From the NCBI GenBank assembly GCA_036345935.2, contig JADWOT020001167.1, forward strand, positions 62,001-126,000: DNA of 64,000 nucleotides, in the 5' to 3' direction. Shown here one piece after another: positions 50,341 through 63,600 of the stretch (position 1 is its first letter; every line of letters starts with the position of its first letter). The position numbers and the translations under genes are program-made. Source of the DNA: Taenia hydatigena. Its lineage: Eukaryota; Platyhelminthes; Cestoda; Cyclophyllidea; Taeniidae. The notes under the pieces are model-generated. The model saw nothing but the letters and a program-made list of their open reading frames with translations, ran no database searches and had not been told where the DNA came from.

Positions 50341-53300
50341 CACGGTGATTTGAAAGGAGTATGGTTGCAGACTCCACTCTGACAACTGTGGTTAGTTTTG
50401 GCACCAAAATTCTCACACAGATGACTGACATGGCGGAAACGTTAATCGTTTTGCGTTTGCTTACCTATTTGCTCTCTTGTTCTTCTTTGTTTATTTAGTT
50501 AGCCAATTTCTGAAGGTAAAATCAAAGACTAAACGAGGCAGCCATGTCAGAATCGTCTGTCTGGGCCTACTGACATCCTCGTCTATCTCTAAATCTCATG
50601 ACGGGCACGTCCCTATCTCTATTTTTGAATTACCCATCCACCCATTTATTTCTTCGTCTTCTCCTCTACTTGTAAAATTCGTAGGCGTTACTCCGAACCG
50701 TCTATAAATAACATGTGAAGCTGGCTAAGCCTGTCCACGATGCTCACAGGAAGCATTTAAGTCGTAAAAACAAAATTCTCCAAGTCTCTAAAGAATCCAA
50801 AAGTAGGTAATTTGGTAATGAGAGTGGGTAAAGTTGATTGGAGGAGGCAAAAGTGCCAAAGTTAGGCCTATGTTCGTAAATTTGCTTGCCTTTATGCCCA
50901 GCTGAATTTGAACGCAGCTGGAAAAGTGGGAAACATTGGGAAACCATGCTGCAGATTTTCTCTATTATTTGAAATTTCAATGCTTATAAAGAAGCAATGC
51001 GCAATCGAATCAGCTGCAATTTTAGCCGCCACGTGGACTTAAAGTACCTCTATTTATCTCAGCTTTCTCCTGTTTCCAATGCACCTAAACATTATTATAA
51101 ACAACCAGCCATTTCATGTCATTTTCTTCCCTGTCCCTATAGCCGCCCGTCTATTTGCGTTTTATTAATCCATTTGTCTTACTTAAATATTTTTATCGCT
51201 GCGTCGACTACGGCTTTAAATGCCGACCCAGTAGTTGAGCTTTCGAATTGCTGGGCTACGCAATAACCCTTCTAGTCGGTTAATTTGAGGCACTTGACCC
51301 AAAATTTTCTAAAAACGGCCATGGATAAGTCGCGTGTTTCAAGGTCAGCTTAATTAGGACTGCATGTTTGCTTGAGTCTTCTAGAGTGAAAACAGAATTA
51401 CTTACAAGCATGCCGGCTTCATTGGCTAGGCGAGGGTGCAGTTTAGAGCTATTTATGCTCCAGCCTTATTTGAGTACTTTGCCAGTTCAGACACTGAAAT
51501 TGTGTATAGTCCATCAGTGAAGTAAAAAGTGGCGGCGAGAATCGTTCTTTGCCTTTAGAGTAAATTCACGACAGCTAATTCTTGTCCATATGAGGAGTGT
51601 GCATTATTTCAACGAGTGCAACACTAATCTTCATATGCCATTTACTCAACGGGCAAACTGACGATAAAGTGGTGACTCACGAGCACCAGAACTACCTCAA
51701 AGCGGCCGGTTAGAAGACTGCTACCTGTGGATTAGACCTATTCTCCTGCCTTGTGGACCCTTTCCTTTACTCGCCATCTGCGTCTTAACAGAGGCAATTA
51801 GTCAAGATGATAAAGTGCAAAGCGTCGCTAAAAGAGGTAAAGCAAACTTAATATGTTCAGGCTTTATGCACTTGTCCAAACAAAATATTGCACAAAAATT
51901 TTATCACTAGCATGTTCGCTGGCTGTGGAATTCAAGAATTGACAGCTTTTATAATATTATAAGCCACGCTTGTTAGGAGCTGCTCTACAAAGAAACAGTA
52001 ACACGTGAAAATTGCCAATCAGGATTCGCAAATTAATAATCAGCATGAACGCTTGTTAGTAGCTCAAGTATTGAACGCGTAACAAGCAGCTATCAAGTAT
52101 TTTGGGTCATAGATAGTGTTCCGGTAAACCATATGAAAAACTTCTCGCCAAACTCTAGAAATAAGGCTCTTACGTTTTAAAAGTTGCTTTGTTGTTAACA
52201 CTGATGTACTGTTAATCTGACAGAATACCATGTCACCCGCAACGCGTGCTGCTGCTTGATCTCCACGCATGTCAACGGTGAAGTCAATGACAATGGCAAG
52301 AGGCATGCTTCTATTACAGCGTCCTTTATATTCGTTTTAGTGCTTGGCACTGCTTGCCCATCTTGCAATTTTCGTTGATTTTCTGTGAAATTCTTATAAA
52401 TATTCACTGCATTCACCATTTCTGATATTCTTCATAATGAAGGCATCTACTCCTAGGCCACTATTTTGCTTATCTAGGTGGAATCCTTGGCATATCTAAA
52501 AATGGGTGTAGATAACCTGATTTAAGCAATCTGTGATGTAAGTATACTTAAGTGATTTCAGCAGCTGCCGGTTGGCTGGACAATGCGTTGATAGTCTATT
52601 TGAGAAATTAGGATTTGTGGTTGTTCTGCTTCAGATTTATCTAACATATTATTTGCTGTGTCTACGGGAAGTAAATGCAGGTGAGCTCCATTCCACCGCC
52701 GTCTTCTCACGATCTCTCTGTTTTTACTCTTTTGGCACCACAATTTTATCCATGGATCATAGGAGCCCATGGAACAAACATTGCGCTTATTTGTTTGTCT
52801 TTCACTGACCAAACACAATGTGAGTAATCTTGCGGGGATGCAGTTTAGCACTATTGGCGGTTTCTATGAACGGATGGCTAGGTGAAGGGAATGCAGTGTA
52901 GTCACATCATCGCACTATCCCTTTCCTCTTAGTAAACTACCATTATGGTGCGAATGCTTTAAACAACAGTAACAGCTGTGGTGAGGTCGATTATCAGACT
53001 AAAAAAAACGAAAAATAAATCGTATTCTTAAGAAATGTGCCGTCCTAATGGTTACTGTCTTTCTTCCCTTAATCTAGGAGTTTATAACACTGCCGCACAA
53101 TTCCACCTCGTCACTCTTTCTATTTCGAACAAATACGATGCTATTTGAGCATTAAAATTACGAATCCTTCCCCTACCTTCTAGTGCTACCACCTTTCGCC
53201 ATGTTGTGCCATGACCGACTTTCATGCATCTATTTTCCGTCGCATCAGTCCTGCAGATGCATGGGCGTTTGTCAATGCAAACCCATTAACTACTTTAACC

Positions 53301-55320
53301 TTCGCCACTTAAGCCCTTCCGTGGCATTTTGGAACTGGAATGGGTGTGCAAATCCAATCTCACATTATCAAATATCTGACAAAATAGCTCACCATCTCAT
53401 AATGCTTATGAATGGCTCACGAGAACTCTAACGAAATTCAAGAGCTTTACGTCCACGTAATGCAAGGCATGCGTATAGCTGTGACGATTTTGATGTGTTC
53501 ATTGCACCCCACATATGCTGTGCAATGCATCTACGTTTAGTTGTTACATCAACCAAATACCCAACACATAAATGGACAACATGGTGAAAATGCGGCAGAG
53601 ACAAAATGTTGGTGATCTCAAAATACCAATCACATGGGTCAAAGAAACGAAGCCAAACTTCTCATAGTTTGCCGTGGCTTGAGCAAAGCATGGCCAGTTG
53701 TGCCTTTTTGAAACTACCTCCATTTTACGGATGAATATGTTTGAAGCTGGGCAAACTGCGCGCATACACATTGGCACGTGGATAATTGAGGCGATGAAGG
53801 CAGTTAATGAATTTGTTGGAATGAGTTAGTTCGCATTTACTTGTTTATGCCTGTCGTAATTGCGGCGGACCCGAGTGCCAACGGCACGGAAGTAGTCTTT
53901 CCATCCTTGGCATTTATGCCCCTACAACTAATAGAATGGCTAGATAGCCATAATTTATTTGCAATTTAATAAACTCAGAGCAAAAACCAGAGTTTGCTAC
54001 TTTCACATCAAAAACCGATTATTACTACCCTACAAAAATATTGGCGTTCATTTGTAGACTCATGTCTAATGGAAGCATTTCAGGTACTCCCTTTTGGGTG
54101 GCCTACACACCCAGAAAATCCTCATGACCGCTACAAAGGTTAGTCCAAATTAGCTCACGAGTTTTGATGAGGTCGGCGCAACGAAAAAACATAAATACCC
54201 ACTTGTACGAAGCCAATCAAGCATCCATCCCTAGAATGGCACGTTGTCATCATAATAAGCAAGTTTGGATCAGCCAAAATTAATGAAACCTGCCGTTAGA
54301 TCGCACTTTTAAGAGTGGTTTTGTAGAGCAATTTCGTCCTAGCGCTTGTTAGCCTTTGCTAGCTACGTTGACTTGGATACAGTAGTGCGGTCATCATGCT
54401 GTTGCTCCAAATTTGACCAAACGAAATAGGCTGAGATTGAGGCAATCTGGGACTCTTGCCAACGGCCTTCAACTGTGCTTTCCTTGCAATAGTATTATGC
54501 TAACTGAGCATTTCACGATTTACTTGCTTTATTTCTTGCTTCTGTGCATGAAACGCTAAAATGCACAAGACGTATAGGTTTCTCTTATGTTTTTAGAGAT
54601 TCCACTTGGATTTCTTACGTCTCTATTTAGCCACCTATGGCGATCTCTCCACAATTGCACATGCTATTGTTGTGAAGGTAATTGTAGTTCAGTTGGGTGA
54701 AAGTGAATCTTTTTTTCAAAGAATAAATGCTCGCTAAATGCGATTTTGTGATTTTTGTTCATTTATTTTTGCAGACAGGATACATGAGTAACAGCTTGCC
54801 TCAAGGCGACAATATCATCCTTGTAACCAAAAGAAGGCTATTACCTTCCTTTTAGCGATAAAAAGCTAGCAATTTAAAGCGGTTTGTCCCTAATTTGCCA
54901 ATGTTACAGACAGTCCAAAAACTTAAAATATTTTTAACCGCGCTATTTAATAAAGCGAAAGCTGTACTTACGATGCTGAAAAGGGTGCTTTGGCCTAATT
55001 TTGTCGTGACTGTAACTGAAAATCTATTCTTGATCAGTAGGAAAGTGGAGTCCAGCTGAGCTGTATCCAATGTCACCTCTTTAAGAAGCCCAAATGCTTA
55101 GGTCGTGACGCCGTTATCTGATGGACAGCTCAGTCCTGTCACAGTTACCCACCAGTCACAAACCGCGATTTTATGAGATAGAGTAAAATCCATGGAAGGA
55201 AGGAACAATTGATGCATCTCTTTCAAAAGGTGCTGACGTGTCTGGGCAGTGAGTGTGATGCGAAAGAATCGATTGTGAGAGTATTTGCAAATATGTAGTC
55301 CAGATATATCAGAATAAGCA
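50341..55320. other. No recognisable gene
   Basis: AT-rich with short frames only. No motif, RNA gene or clear repeat found. Confidence 0.45.
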
Positions 55321-55395
55321 TCGGTTCCATGGCCTAATGGATAGGGTCCCTGACTACCGACTAGAACACTGTAATTCGAGTCCCTCTGCTTGCAG
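55321..55395 (+). repeat. tRNA-promoter-like module
   Basis: Box-A consensus TGGCCTAATGG (55330-55340) and box-B-like AATTCGAGTCC (55373-55383) lie 43 bases apart, start to start, as in a tRNA. The surrounding arms do not form a convincing cloverleaf, so it is more likely a tRNA-derived SINE than a tRNA gene. Confidence 0.4.
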
Positions 55396-55480
55396 TAGCA
55401 CCATTTGAGTCGAACAGAGCATCGCAGCTAGATGGATGGGCGTACTAAAACGGGAGGTGAGAAGTTACCATGCCTTGTGG

Positions 55481-55540
55481 GGGACTTGAATCCTCGACAT
55501 CCATGTTATTCGGATATCGTCCTAACCTACTGACCTGCTT
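55481..55540 (-). repeat. tRNA-promoter-like module, opposite strand
   Basis: On the minus strand, TCAGTAGGTTAGG (box-A-like, 55533-55521) is followed by GGATTCAAGTCCC (good box B, 55493-55481). A possible anticodon stem ATCCG/TGGAT encloses AATAACA, but position 33 is not T and the T-stem is mismatched. Confidence 0.38.
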
Positions 55541-57690
55541 CATCACCGCCGATCTTCTATCCTGATTTTCTCTTCACTCTCTCACTACCGACTCCTTTCT
55601 ACTACTTTACCTTTGCACTCACTTCCTTATATTCACTTCCTATCAGCCTTCCAACCTTCTCCTCCACCATTATGACACATGCACGGTATTTGACGTGTCA
55701 CCTGTGGAGTTGCGTATCGCACCAGTGGACATGAAAGGAGTAAGGGATAAATGTTTAGCAGTCCCTGAAGACCAGGGGTCAGAGCACCTGTGAACCGGTT
55801 GAGTTTTGCCTACCTCATAGCCTCGGCCTCACCATGTTTTGTTTCCTTAACAGCTGCCCACTCTAGCATCGGGCACTCACACCACTTCCAAGCAGATGGA
55901 GCGAATGCGTAGGTGGATGGGTGGGTAGCTTATTTAATGCTATTTTGTATTTTGCGGAAAGCAGGTGCATAAGGAAGCTCACATTTAATGCTCTTTGTTA
56001 TATTAAAGTGTATACTGTACATTTTGGGTCCAAAAGTACTCCTGGATATAGTAATTCAGGGATGTTAATGATGGGGCTAAGAATGGTCTTCAGTGATTGC
56101 CTGCTAGTAGTAACTTCATGGTACAGAAAGCATAACACCATTCACAAATTTCGTTCGCTGCTAAATTATCCATGTCTCACATTCACTTTGGCGAACGCTG
56201 CTGCGAGCGTCTGTATGCGTTTAGTTTTCATTGATTTAGGACAGCAATCGTAAATTCAATGCTTATTCGTTGACACGAGTCTTGTTTGAATGGCGAGGCG
56301 AAATAACCCTGTTTGTGTTTTTCATGGATCTGCCAAATTTTTAGTGGCTCATGATCTTACGAACATCTCGTAATTGATGACCGCACCTTGTTTTTCATCT
56401 AAGGGTTGAGCAGTCTTAGGAAGTAGCAACACTGCTGCGATGCTTGTCTGAATGCATTTTTTAAGTGAGAGGCGGCCAGTGATCACGACAAACATATATT
56501 TGATGCTATAAACACGATATGATTTAAGTTATTTGACTGATTGTTGCGCTATTCCTCATTATTTGGGTTCAGATTATTCATAAGCACAAATACTTGTACA
56601 CAAATACACACCTTCGTTTGTGTACGTATGTACGTAGTTCCATACACAGAAGTCGATACGCATGGTGTATCTAAAATTGAAAGGCGCTTACCATGATGGT
56701 CACGAGCCTAATATGCACGTCTTAAGATAGAGTTCTTGCATGTTGCATGTTTCATTGTGACAACGCTGTCTCGCGACCATTACCTTACTATCATTTACAA
56801 TGCGGTTTCGTTGTTCGCAGTGTAGTTGAGGTTTATATTATCGTATAATATTTCGCTGTAGAAAGCAAACAACTAGTATTTGCGATTTCGATCGCACGAT
56901 CTCTTCCTCAACTTGCTTTAGCATAAAGCATGATGCCCAAAGATGACGTCAACTCTTATGTGGACCACTTCCTTACGTTTGCTTGACAGCTTTATAGTAT
57001 GTACAAACGTAAGCTCACAGGCTTTTGATGGAACATACTATAATGTAAAAGTACTCGACAAGAGCGCAGATATTGGCCAATGTTATGCTCCATTATTCGA
57101 TTGGAGGCAGAAAAGTGGAACGTGTGCAGGAAAAATGTAGAAAATTCGTCAACATTTGAGCATTACTATTCCTTCTGAGAAATGATGCCTTCGTCTGCAC
57201 GGTTGCAGTACACACTTGGTATTATACTCACCTTTATATGGCGCTTGCCGCCTTTGCCTTGATCATTACATTCACCGTATATACAGCTGCTACCCTAAAT
57301 GGGCGTAAGTGGGAGCAGGATCAGAGTTCCGTTAATGGACAGACTATGCCAACCGCAATGCTATTTGCATCTCTGTGCATAGACTCCCTCATTTTTTGCG
57401 ATTTGGAGGATGCAATGCCTCAGTCATGGTCCGACTCTTTTCTAACGGTTTCCCTCAATGTGTGTCCACAGGCCACATGCTGACTTGCTTGACTGCCGGC
57501 ACAACTGCTCCTCGATAGAACCACCGCAGTCCTAGTGACCACTACAACGACCGACTAAATGGGTGAGAAGGCTCTAAGGAAAGAATTATCAGCAACCGGC
57601 CTTTTAAAATTGCTTTTTACGAGATGACGCGAACCAAAGGGCCTCACGAAACCATTCAATAAGTGGTAGCGATGATGATATGCACAAAGG
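55541..57690. other. Repeat-like sequence, no firm gene
   Basis: A pyrimidine-rich stretch at 55560-55670 resembles the reverse complement of parts of the 42 kb purine-rich repeat. Frames at 55921-56253 and 57238-57483 are unassigned. Confidence 0.35.
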
Positions 57691-57717
57691 GTAAGGGCGT
57701 ATTTAACGCAAGCCCAT

Positions 57718-57768
57718 GACGTAGACCTATTAGAAGGATTACGTATTTTCGGCGAGCGATTCGAATCC
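57718..57768 (+). repeat. tRNA-promoter-like module
   Basis: A box-A-like TGACGTAGACC followed by TTAGAAGGATTACG, then a perfect box B GATTCGAATCC (57758-57768). Flanks do not fold as a tRNA by eye. Probably tRNA-derived. Confidence 0.35.
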
Positions 57769-57809
57769 TCACGCCTTACAGCCACGATGGTGATTGACAA
57801 GTTTGGCAA

Positions 57810-59955
57810 TGCCCTTTAAGGCCAGTGCAGAAAGTCTGACTGGTTGACACCATCATCACAGATGGTGGATTCTCGAGACGCGCACACACTTTGGGTTATC
57901 CCAGCAAATGCTTGTGGGTTGATAAGTTTAATCAACCTCGTATCATTCCGACTTCCCCTTTTGCTACGATGACTCCACTTTACCAATCTAAGCCATATGT
58001 GTGCAAGCCTTTACTGAACAAAAGTCTAGGCATAGCAATGCACTTTATCGCTTTTCTTCATCATAACAAGAATGCAAATAATCTGTGCAAATTAAAAATG
58101 GAGTGCTTACTACTGGATTGAGGCTCAGGAGTCAATGCAAGAAAAAGTTAAGCGGAATGATACTTTAGAAAGGATTTGTTGGAGATCACAACAGGAAAAA
58201 TCTGAAAGCAAGGACTGAATATTGAACGCTGAATGCGTCCTACAGCATCCTAGAGCTAAGCCGATTCTTATGTGCTTTAAATTGCTCCGCATTATCAAAA
58301 GGACCCATCTTTGGTTTTCTTTTGCGGATGTAGTCCTTTTCGCTGAACGCCTTTTGGCCACCAGGAGACATCTCTGTTCCACCACGAGATGTCTGCCTTA
58401 ATATTGGGGAATGATATAGACAAAAGGTGATAAAAATGAAACGACGAAATTGAGCGGTTGAAACCTCACAAAATGAGGAGGTGAGATTAGTAATCAATCA
58501 CCTTGCAGCCTCTTAATGATACAAGGAGGAATCGTCTATTTGTAGGTAGGCTCTACTGGGTTTGTCAAAAGGACGGTAGAACGGTTGACAGGTATAACTT
58601 ATAGGTAAACGTTGTCAGGTAGAACGAAAATCGCTAGAAAGTTGACTTTATTAAAATCGTGCTTTAAATGAGCTTAAAAAGAATGGATGACTAGGAAAAT
58701 TTAGACGAATTCATTGAGCTCGTATAGAGGTAGAAGTGTCTGATGATATTGAAGGAAGAGAGCCATTATGGTATTACTGTAGAGAACTTGACAGTGCTTA
58801 GCACGAAATAGCGTACGTTAATTTTGCCCAGGGTTTGATTTGCGACTGAGTTAAATGTGGCATAATACAATACGCTCTGCTATTAGATAGATGTTTGAAC
58901 AAATAGGACAGAGGTAAGCAAAGGAGAAGGGTGCATTAAGCATTGAGAGCGTTTCAAGTTATTGCTCTTTTGGTTTTCACAGTCTGCAGCTCAAAAAAAC
59001 TCGTCTCAAGAATGGCTTCGTCTTTACTGAAAAACAAGCAGTCTGACCAACAGTTTTTAATAAAAGTTCTATTTTGTATGATATCCTGACGCTACAAATT
59101 GCGAAGGCTGAAACTGCTATCCAACATAGTCTGTAAATATATTAGACGCGCCGACAAATGTGCAAATTTTTTAACATTCGCATGAGCCAAAATTACAGGT
59201 CTGCACTGAATTATTGGCTGGTGTGAGCAGGACTATCCTGACTAGGTTAAAGAATAGGAACCGAGTACGATCTTATAAATGTGTAAGGTAAAAAAGGAAT
59301 GCTAGGCAAGGAAAAGGAAGGAGAAACAATTACATTAATGAACAAGCAGCACGGATGCGAAACGATATCGTAGTGTCACTAAAAGCATTCTATACATCAC
59401 TATACACTAACTTATTTACCCACTTGCGCACTCGTTTGGCTTGTCTTTGAAGATGCCTTGTGAACTTAATTCCAAGTACAAAGTCAAACAAGCTTGTTAA
59501 TAACTTGGTGTTACTATGATGCTTCAGCCTCATTTAGATGCATACCCGACAGCTTTTTCAAATTAAAGTAATCGCGATATTCTGTTGTTTATGATGAGCA
59601 GTTATTTCTTTAATGCTAAGCAAATAAGGCGTCAAAGGAGGTGATTGGGACCGAATCGGTAATTAAACGCGGTACCACTGTCCTTTTCCTTTCTAAGCAG
59701 ACAATACCGAAGAGATGATAAGACATTTTTGTATGTAGGACGACATAAACGTGTAGTATGCAAACATGGGAGCAATTTATTCACAACAATTCATGACACA
59801 TAGGTATCCATGAAGTACAAATAGGAAGAAGTTTTCATCACTTCATGACGGTTGGAAGTGTAGATATCTGCATACTACAGAGCCTGGAGGGGAATTACGC
59901 ATTGGGACCGATCAACGTTGCACTGATAAAACATGCGTGGATTAATAATTAAATA
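57810..59955. other. No recognisable gene
   Basis: AT-rich with short frames only. Confidence 0.45.
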
Positions 59956-60327
59956 TTATGTAGGCGTAATCGATGGAGCATAATATGAAAGCGGCATTGT
60001 AAAGTAAATCAAGTCCCCTGGTACATTGTGCGGCGAGCTAGCATGATCGAAACTAGTGAATTTATCCTGCGCGTAGGTGGGCTCGTAGTCGTAGACGTTG
60101 AGGGACTTCAGCGTGGATAGATCAGAGTAGGTGGAATAAAAGTTGAATGCGCTGACATTCGGTGTGGCATAGGAGAAGGAAGATGAAGGTAATGGCAGTG
60201 TTGAAGGGGAGGTGTAGCTCAGAATATTGGATGAATGTGCCTTGGGTGCAGATGATGAGACGGTGAAGTGGGGGACGCAAATCGAAGTGGGCCTTAAATG
60301 GAGTGCTTTGCGCTGGTGCCTTTTCAA
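59956..60327 (-). CDS. Possible C-terminal exon, Ser/Tyr/Pro-rich protein
   Basis: An open minus-strand frame of about 123 codons ending at TAA 59956-59958. It begins with a basic stretch (LKRHQRKALHLRP) directly after AG (aatcaaaag), a possible acceptor. A Ser/Thr/Pro/Tyr-rich tail follows (SSSFSYATPNVSAFNFYSTY). The basic start resembles the end of an NK-type homeodomain (RYKxKR), and such tails are common in transcription factors. No WFQN helix was found in the remaining 3.7 kb, so the rest would lie beyond the window. Tentative. Confidence 0.35.
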   Translation of the reverse strand: MKRHQRKALHLRPTSICVPHFTVSSSAPKAHSSNILSYTSPSTLPLPSSSFSYATPNVSAFNFYSTYSDLSTLKSLNVYDYEPTYAQDKFTSFDHASSPHNVPGDLIYFTMPLSYYAPSITPT

Positions 60328-62879
60328 CTTTTGATTTACATGTTTGTGTCGGATTCTATCTACCCCTGACCTCGGTCTATAATACGCAATTTAAAATGAC
60401 CAGCAAGCGACGCGTGTGCATCCCCAGTCACAAGATTCGCAAAATAACTAACGTGAAAACATCTCGATGAACATAGACGAAGCGACTCGACTAAAAATCA
60501 CAACACCTGGCCACGTAATCATTAATTTATTCAACTAATGCAGATTATTTGCGTCATGTTCACGCAGCTTTTGTGATTTCTGGTCACCGCTGCAAGGACT
60601 TGGTGACATTTTGGCGTGGACCAAACGCGATTACTCTAAATTGTTCGCATTACTACTTCTCCTTAGTCCAATCGGGAACACAAGCTTTGTCTTCACAGCA
60701 TTTCGGTTGCTGCACATCTCTTTACCTCCTCCAAAAATGATGCTGAGCCAGAGCTTTAGTCAACACATGTAGATCATTAGTCTGCACTTCCACGCTAGCT
60801 TTGGCCTTCTAATCAGCTCAAGTGGTCTCATTATTGAAGCAATTGGTTTTCAAAGCACCAGATTTCAGTGGGCATCTTGTTAATTCTTTTATCAATCACA
60901 TGGTATCATGTTTCACTGGTTTCTACTTCAAGTCGCTTAGAAAACACGACAATTGAGTAGCTACACTACACCTCCTCTGAGTTAGATCCGTGTCAAGTGA
61001 CCCATTTTTCACACTATTTCACTCCCTTCGGGTACAAAAATGCTTTCTAAAAGAAGAATGATGAACAAAATAAGCACTAACCAAATTGATTTATTTCCTT
61101 GCTCAAATTTTGCATTCGTTTTAGCGTCATTCCTTGACATTTTTAAGTACCGCCAAAGGGAGTCGCATGCAGTCAATCTGGGTAAAACATTTTACGTCAA
61201 TTTGATTGCTGCAGCGTTTTCCATGAATTACAAAGTGATGCAAGCTTATCTATATAATCTAAACGCAAAAATGCATTTTAGGGCAAACGATGCTGTTCGC
61301 AAACATTTTTTTCAAATCCTATACAAATTGAATATTGCTGTTTATCTAATTAATCAGCTACTCTCAATCTCTTGAAGCTGGTCAATGCATTCCTTTTTCT
61401 GTGAGGAGTCTGCATTTTGATATCAAGATCTGATTTTGTTGCGATAAGACAACCGACTCCCTTTTTTTTCCAAAAAAGTGGCGTAGATCAGTTGCATCGT
61501 AATTCGTCAAGACGAAACCATTAATCTTTAAGCTGACTGAATTTAGACTACGCATCAGGCAAAAGACAATCAGGACTGCAGCTACTTCAATTTTAACCCC
61601 ACAAGAATAAATGTGTGCTTTTAACATTTATGCGCAAAATTTGCCTGCAGCTGCTGATACCGTGAGTACAGCCAAGGCATGTATGTGGTTTTAAAGAATA
61701 AGTCCAGAATAATTAAACAGATTGAAATATTCGTTTCTACCTACTAAATTGTTGCAGCTGGCACCGTAATTTGCTGGTAGTTATGCTGGCTAATTTTTAC
61801 GTTGATTGCGCCATTTCTTTATCAAGGGTAAAATGCGTTGTTCATTTTCTCCCATCTGCCATGAAAAGCTTGCGAATAAAGCTAGATTTCGGCTCGCTTA
61901 CATTTAGACATAGGATTTCTCACTTGCTTGCAAGCACTTTATAATGCACCGGCTGATGGTGGCATCTCTATTCATTATTAATTAAGGCATGGTTTTGGCT
62001 TCTACAACCAAGGCATGTAATGTTACAGTGGTGGCGCCAACTAGACAGAGTATTACGAACTCATGCCGGCTGCATGATGCAGACATTAGCTGTTCAAATC
62101 TGCTCCACAGCATTTTTTGTTACATTATGCCATATTTAGCATGCGTGGGTTCAACTTACGCTACTGGAAGCCTCCGGTTTCTCGGTGACTCATCTGTTGA
62201 TAGCACTGTCGATGCAGCAATTGGAAACAGCGCCTGAACTATAAAAACGTCACATGGTCTTAGCGCCGACCGCTAGCCCTGATCTTTTCGATCTTTCATC
62301 TAGCAGAGAGCCTTAGCTTTTCAATGTTTGCTAAAGCAAATTCCTTAAGCTCAAGGTTAGTGTAAAAGTTATTATCAGTATGGATCAGTCGTTACGTACA
62401 GGTCGTCAGCAGATTGCCTTTTTATCCAAGGAATGTTCAAGAAGCAGTCAGTCTGACGAAGCGAAGGCAGTAATGCTATTCAGTTAGAAGCGGTCTAATG
62501 GTTGTCGCTAGCTGCCAGATTTGGCTCGATCTTGGCAATAAACCTATACTGACTTTCTTTCATAAGACAAATTGCAAGAATCACTGTAAAGCTTGCCGGT
62601 AGAAACTTTAGCTGTCCTTAACCGAATATAGCCACCACCGATCGGCACAAAAAATTTCACAATACGCCGAGGTTACAACGGACTGCCAGCTCAATGCCTC
62701 CTCTAGCTCTCTACAAGAGTGGCTGGTGCTCCAGCATCAGCATACCCTTGGGAGACGTTACGAGCAACTGGATCGTTCATAATGTGGACTGATGTGTCAA
62801 GAGGCTGTCTGATGTTAATAGCCTACATATCGCAACAAAATTGACAATTGGCAACAAACGCACTAGATGAGAAGAATGT
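60328..62879. other. No firm gene
   Basis: The plus-strand frame 61040-61375 (111 codons, ATG start) has no known motif or splice context. Otherwise AT-rich and featureless. Confidence 0.4.
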
Positions 62880-63365
62880 GCGAGTGGATAAACGGATGAA
62901 CAGATGATGGACTGTTAGATGGATACAGGATGGGTGGCTTCGGGAATTGGTTGAAGCATTGCGATCTTAAGCTATTAAAGCACACGCTTGATTCAGAAGC
63001 AACGACACGAGAGTCGATGTGTCATGCGTATGTCATCCTGTTGACAAGCGTAGTGTGCCAGAATCGCATTATAGCCTTTGCTTATTTTTTCTCGTTAAGA
63101 TGTGGAAAACGGGAATTAGTTGTGATTCTGATGACTTATTTGTTTGGAAGAGATAAAGGCCATGGCGATGGCGTCATTGGTTGTAGGGCGATGCGTGATG
63201 AGAAGTGGCATGGCTGTAAAGGCGTGCCACTTATGAGCAGGGAAAGAGGCGCACGAATGAGGAGGAGGAGGAGGAGGGTAATGCTGGGTGGGGAGAAGGA
63301 AAGGACAAATGAATAAAGTGGGCCAGCAACCGCGCGTCCTCGACCTTTCCACTATGCCGCAACAC
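62880..63365 (+). repeat. Low-complexity purine-rich region
   Basis: GGAT-like runs near 62885-62935 and a GAG microsatellite near 63259-63277. The 128-codon frame at 62930-63316 includes an RRRRRR run from the microsatellite and is probably not a gene. Confidence 0.45.
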
Positions 63366-63600
63366 GCATGTACTAACCCGCATCGACGTAGCACCACCTC
63401 AATGGCTGGGCGAACACCAGAGGTCTCTACGCCGTATCATCGCTGCCTGCGTGCACACCAGCGACTGCGAGCTTTCCACTGGCGTCACCCACATGTGTAC
63501 TAACCCGCACCAACGTAGCACAACCTCCATGGTGGCACGCAGACCACAGACTGCCACGTGGCACGGTCGCCAGCGTCTACAAGCCTTCATTGCTCACCCT
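63366..63600 (+). repeat. 127-base tandem duplication
   Basis: TACTAACCCGCATCGACGTA at 63371 recurs as TACTAACCCGCACCAACGTA at 63498, a period of 127. Similarity continues through CACCTCAATGGCTGG versus CAACCTCCATGGTGG and fades toward 63600. GC-richer than its surroundings. Confidence 0.6.

Noticed and set aside
55330..55540. True tRNA genes
   Set aside because: Promoter boxes are present, but stems are mismatched and no standard anticodon loop was seen.
62930..63316. 128-codon ORF ending in Arg-rich sequence
   Set aside because: Its end is a GAG/AGG microsatellite and the frame looks like repeat sequence.
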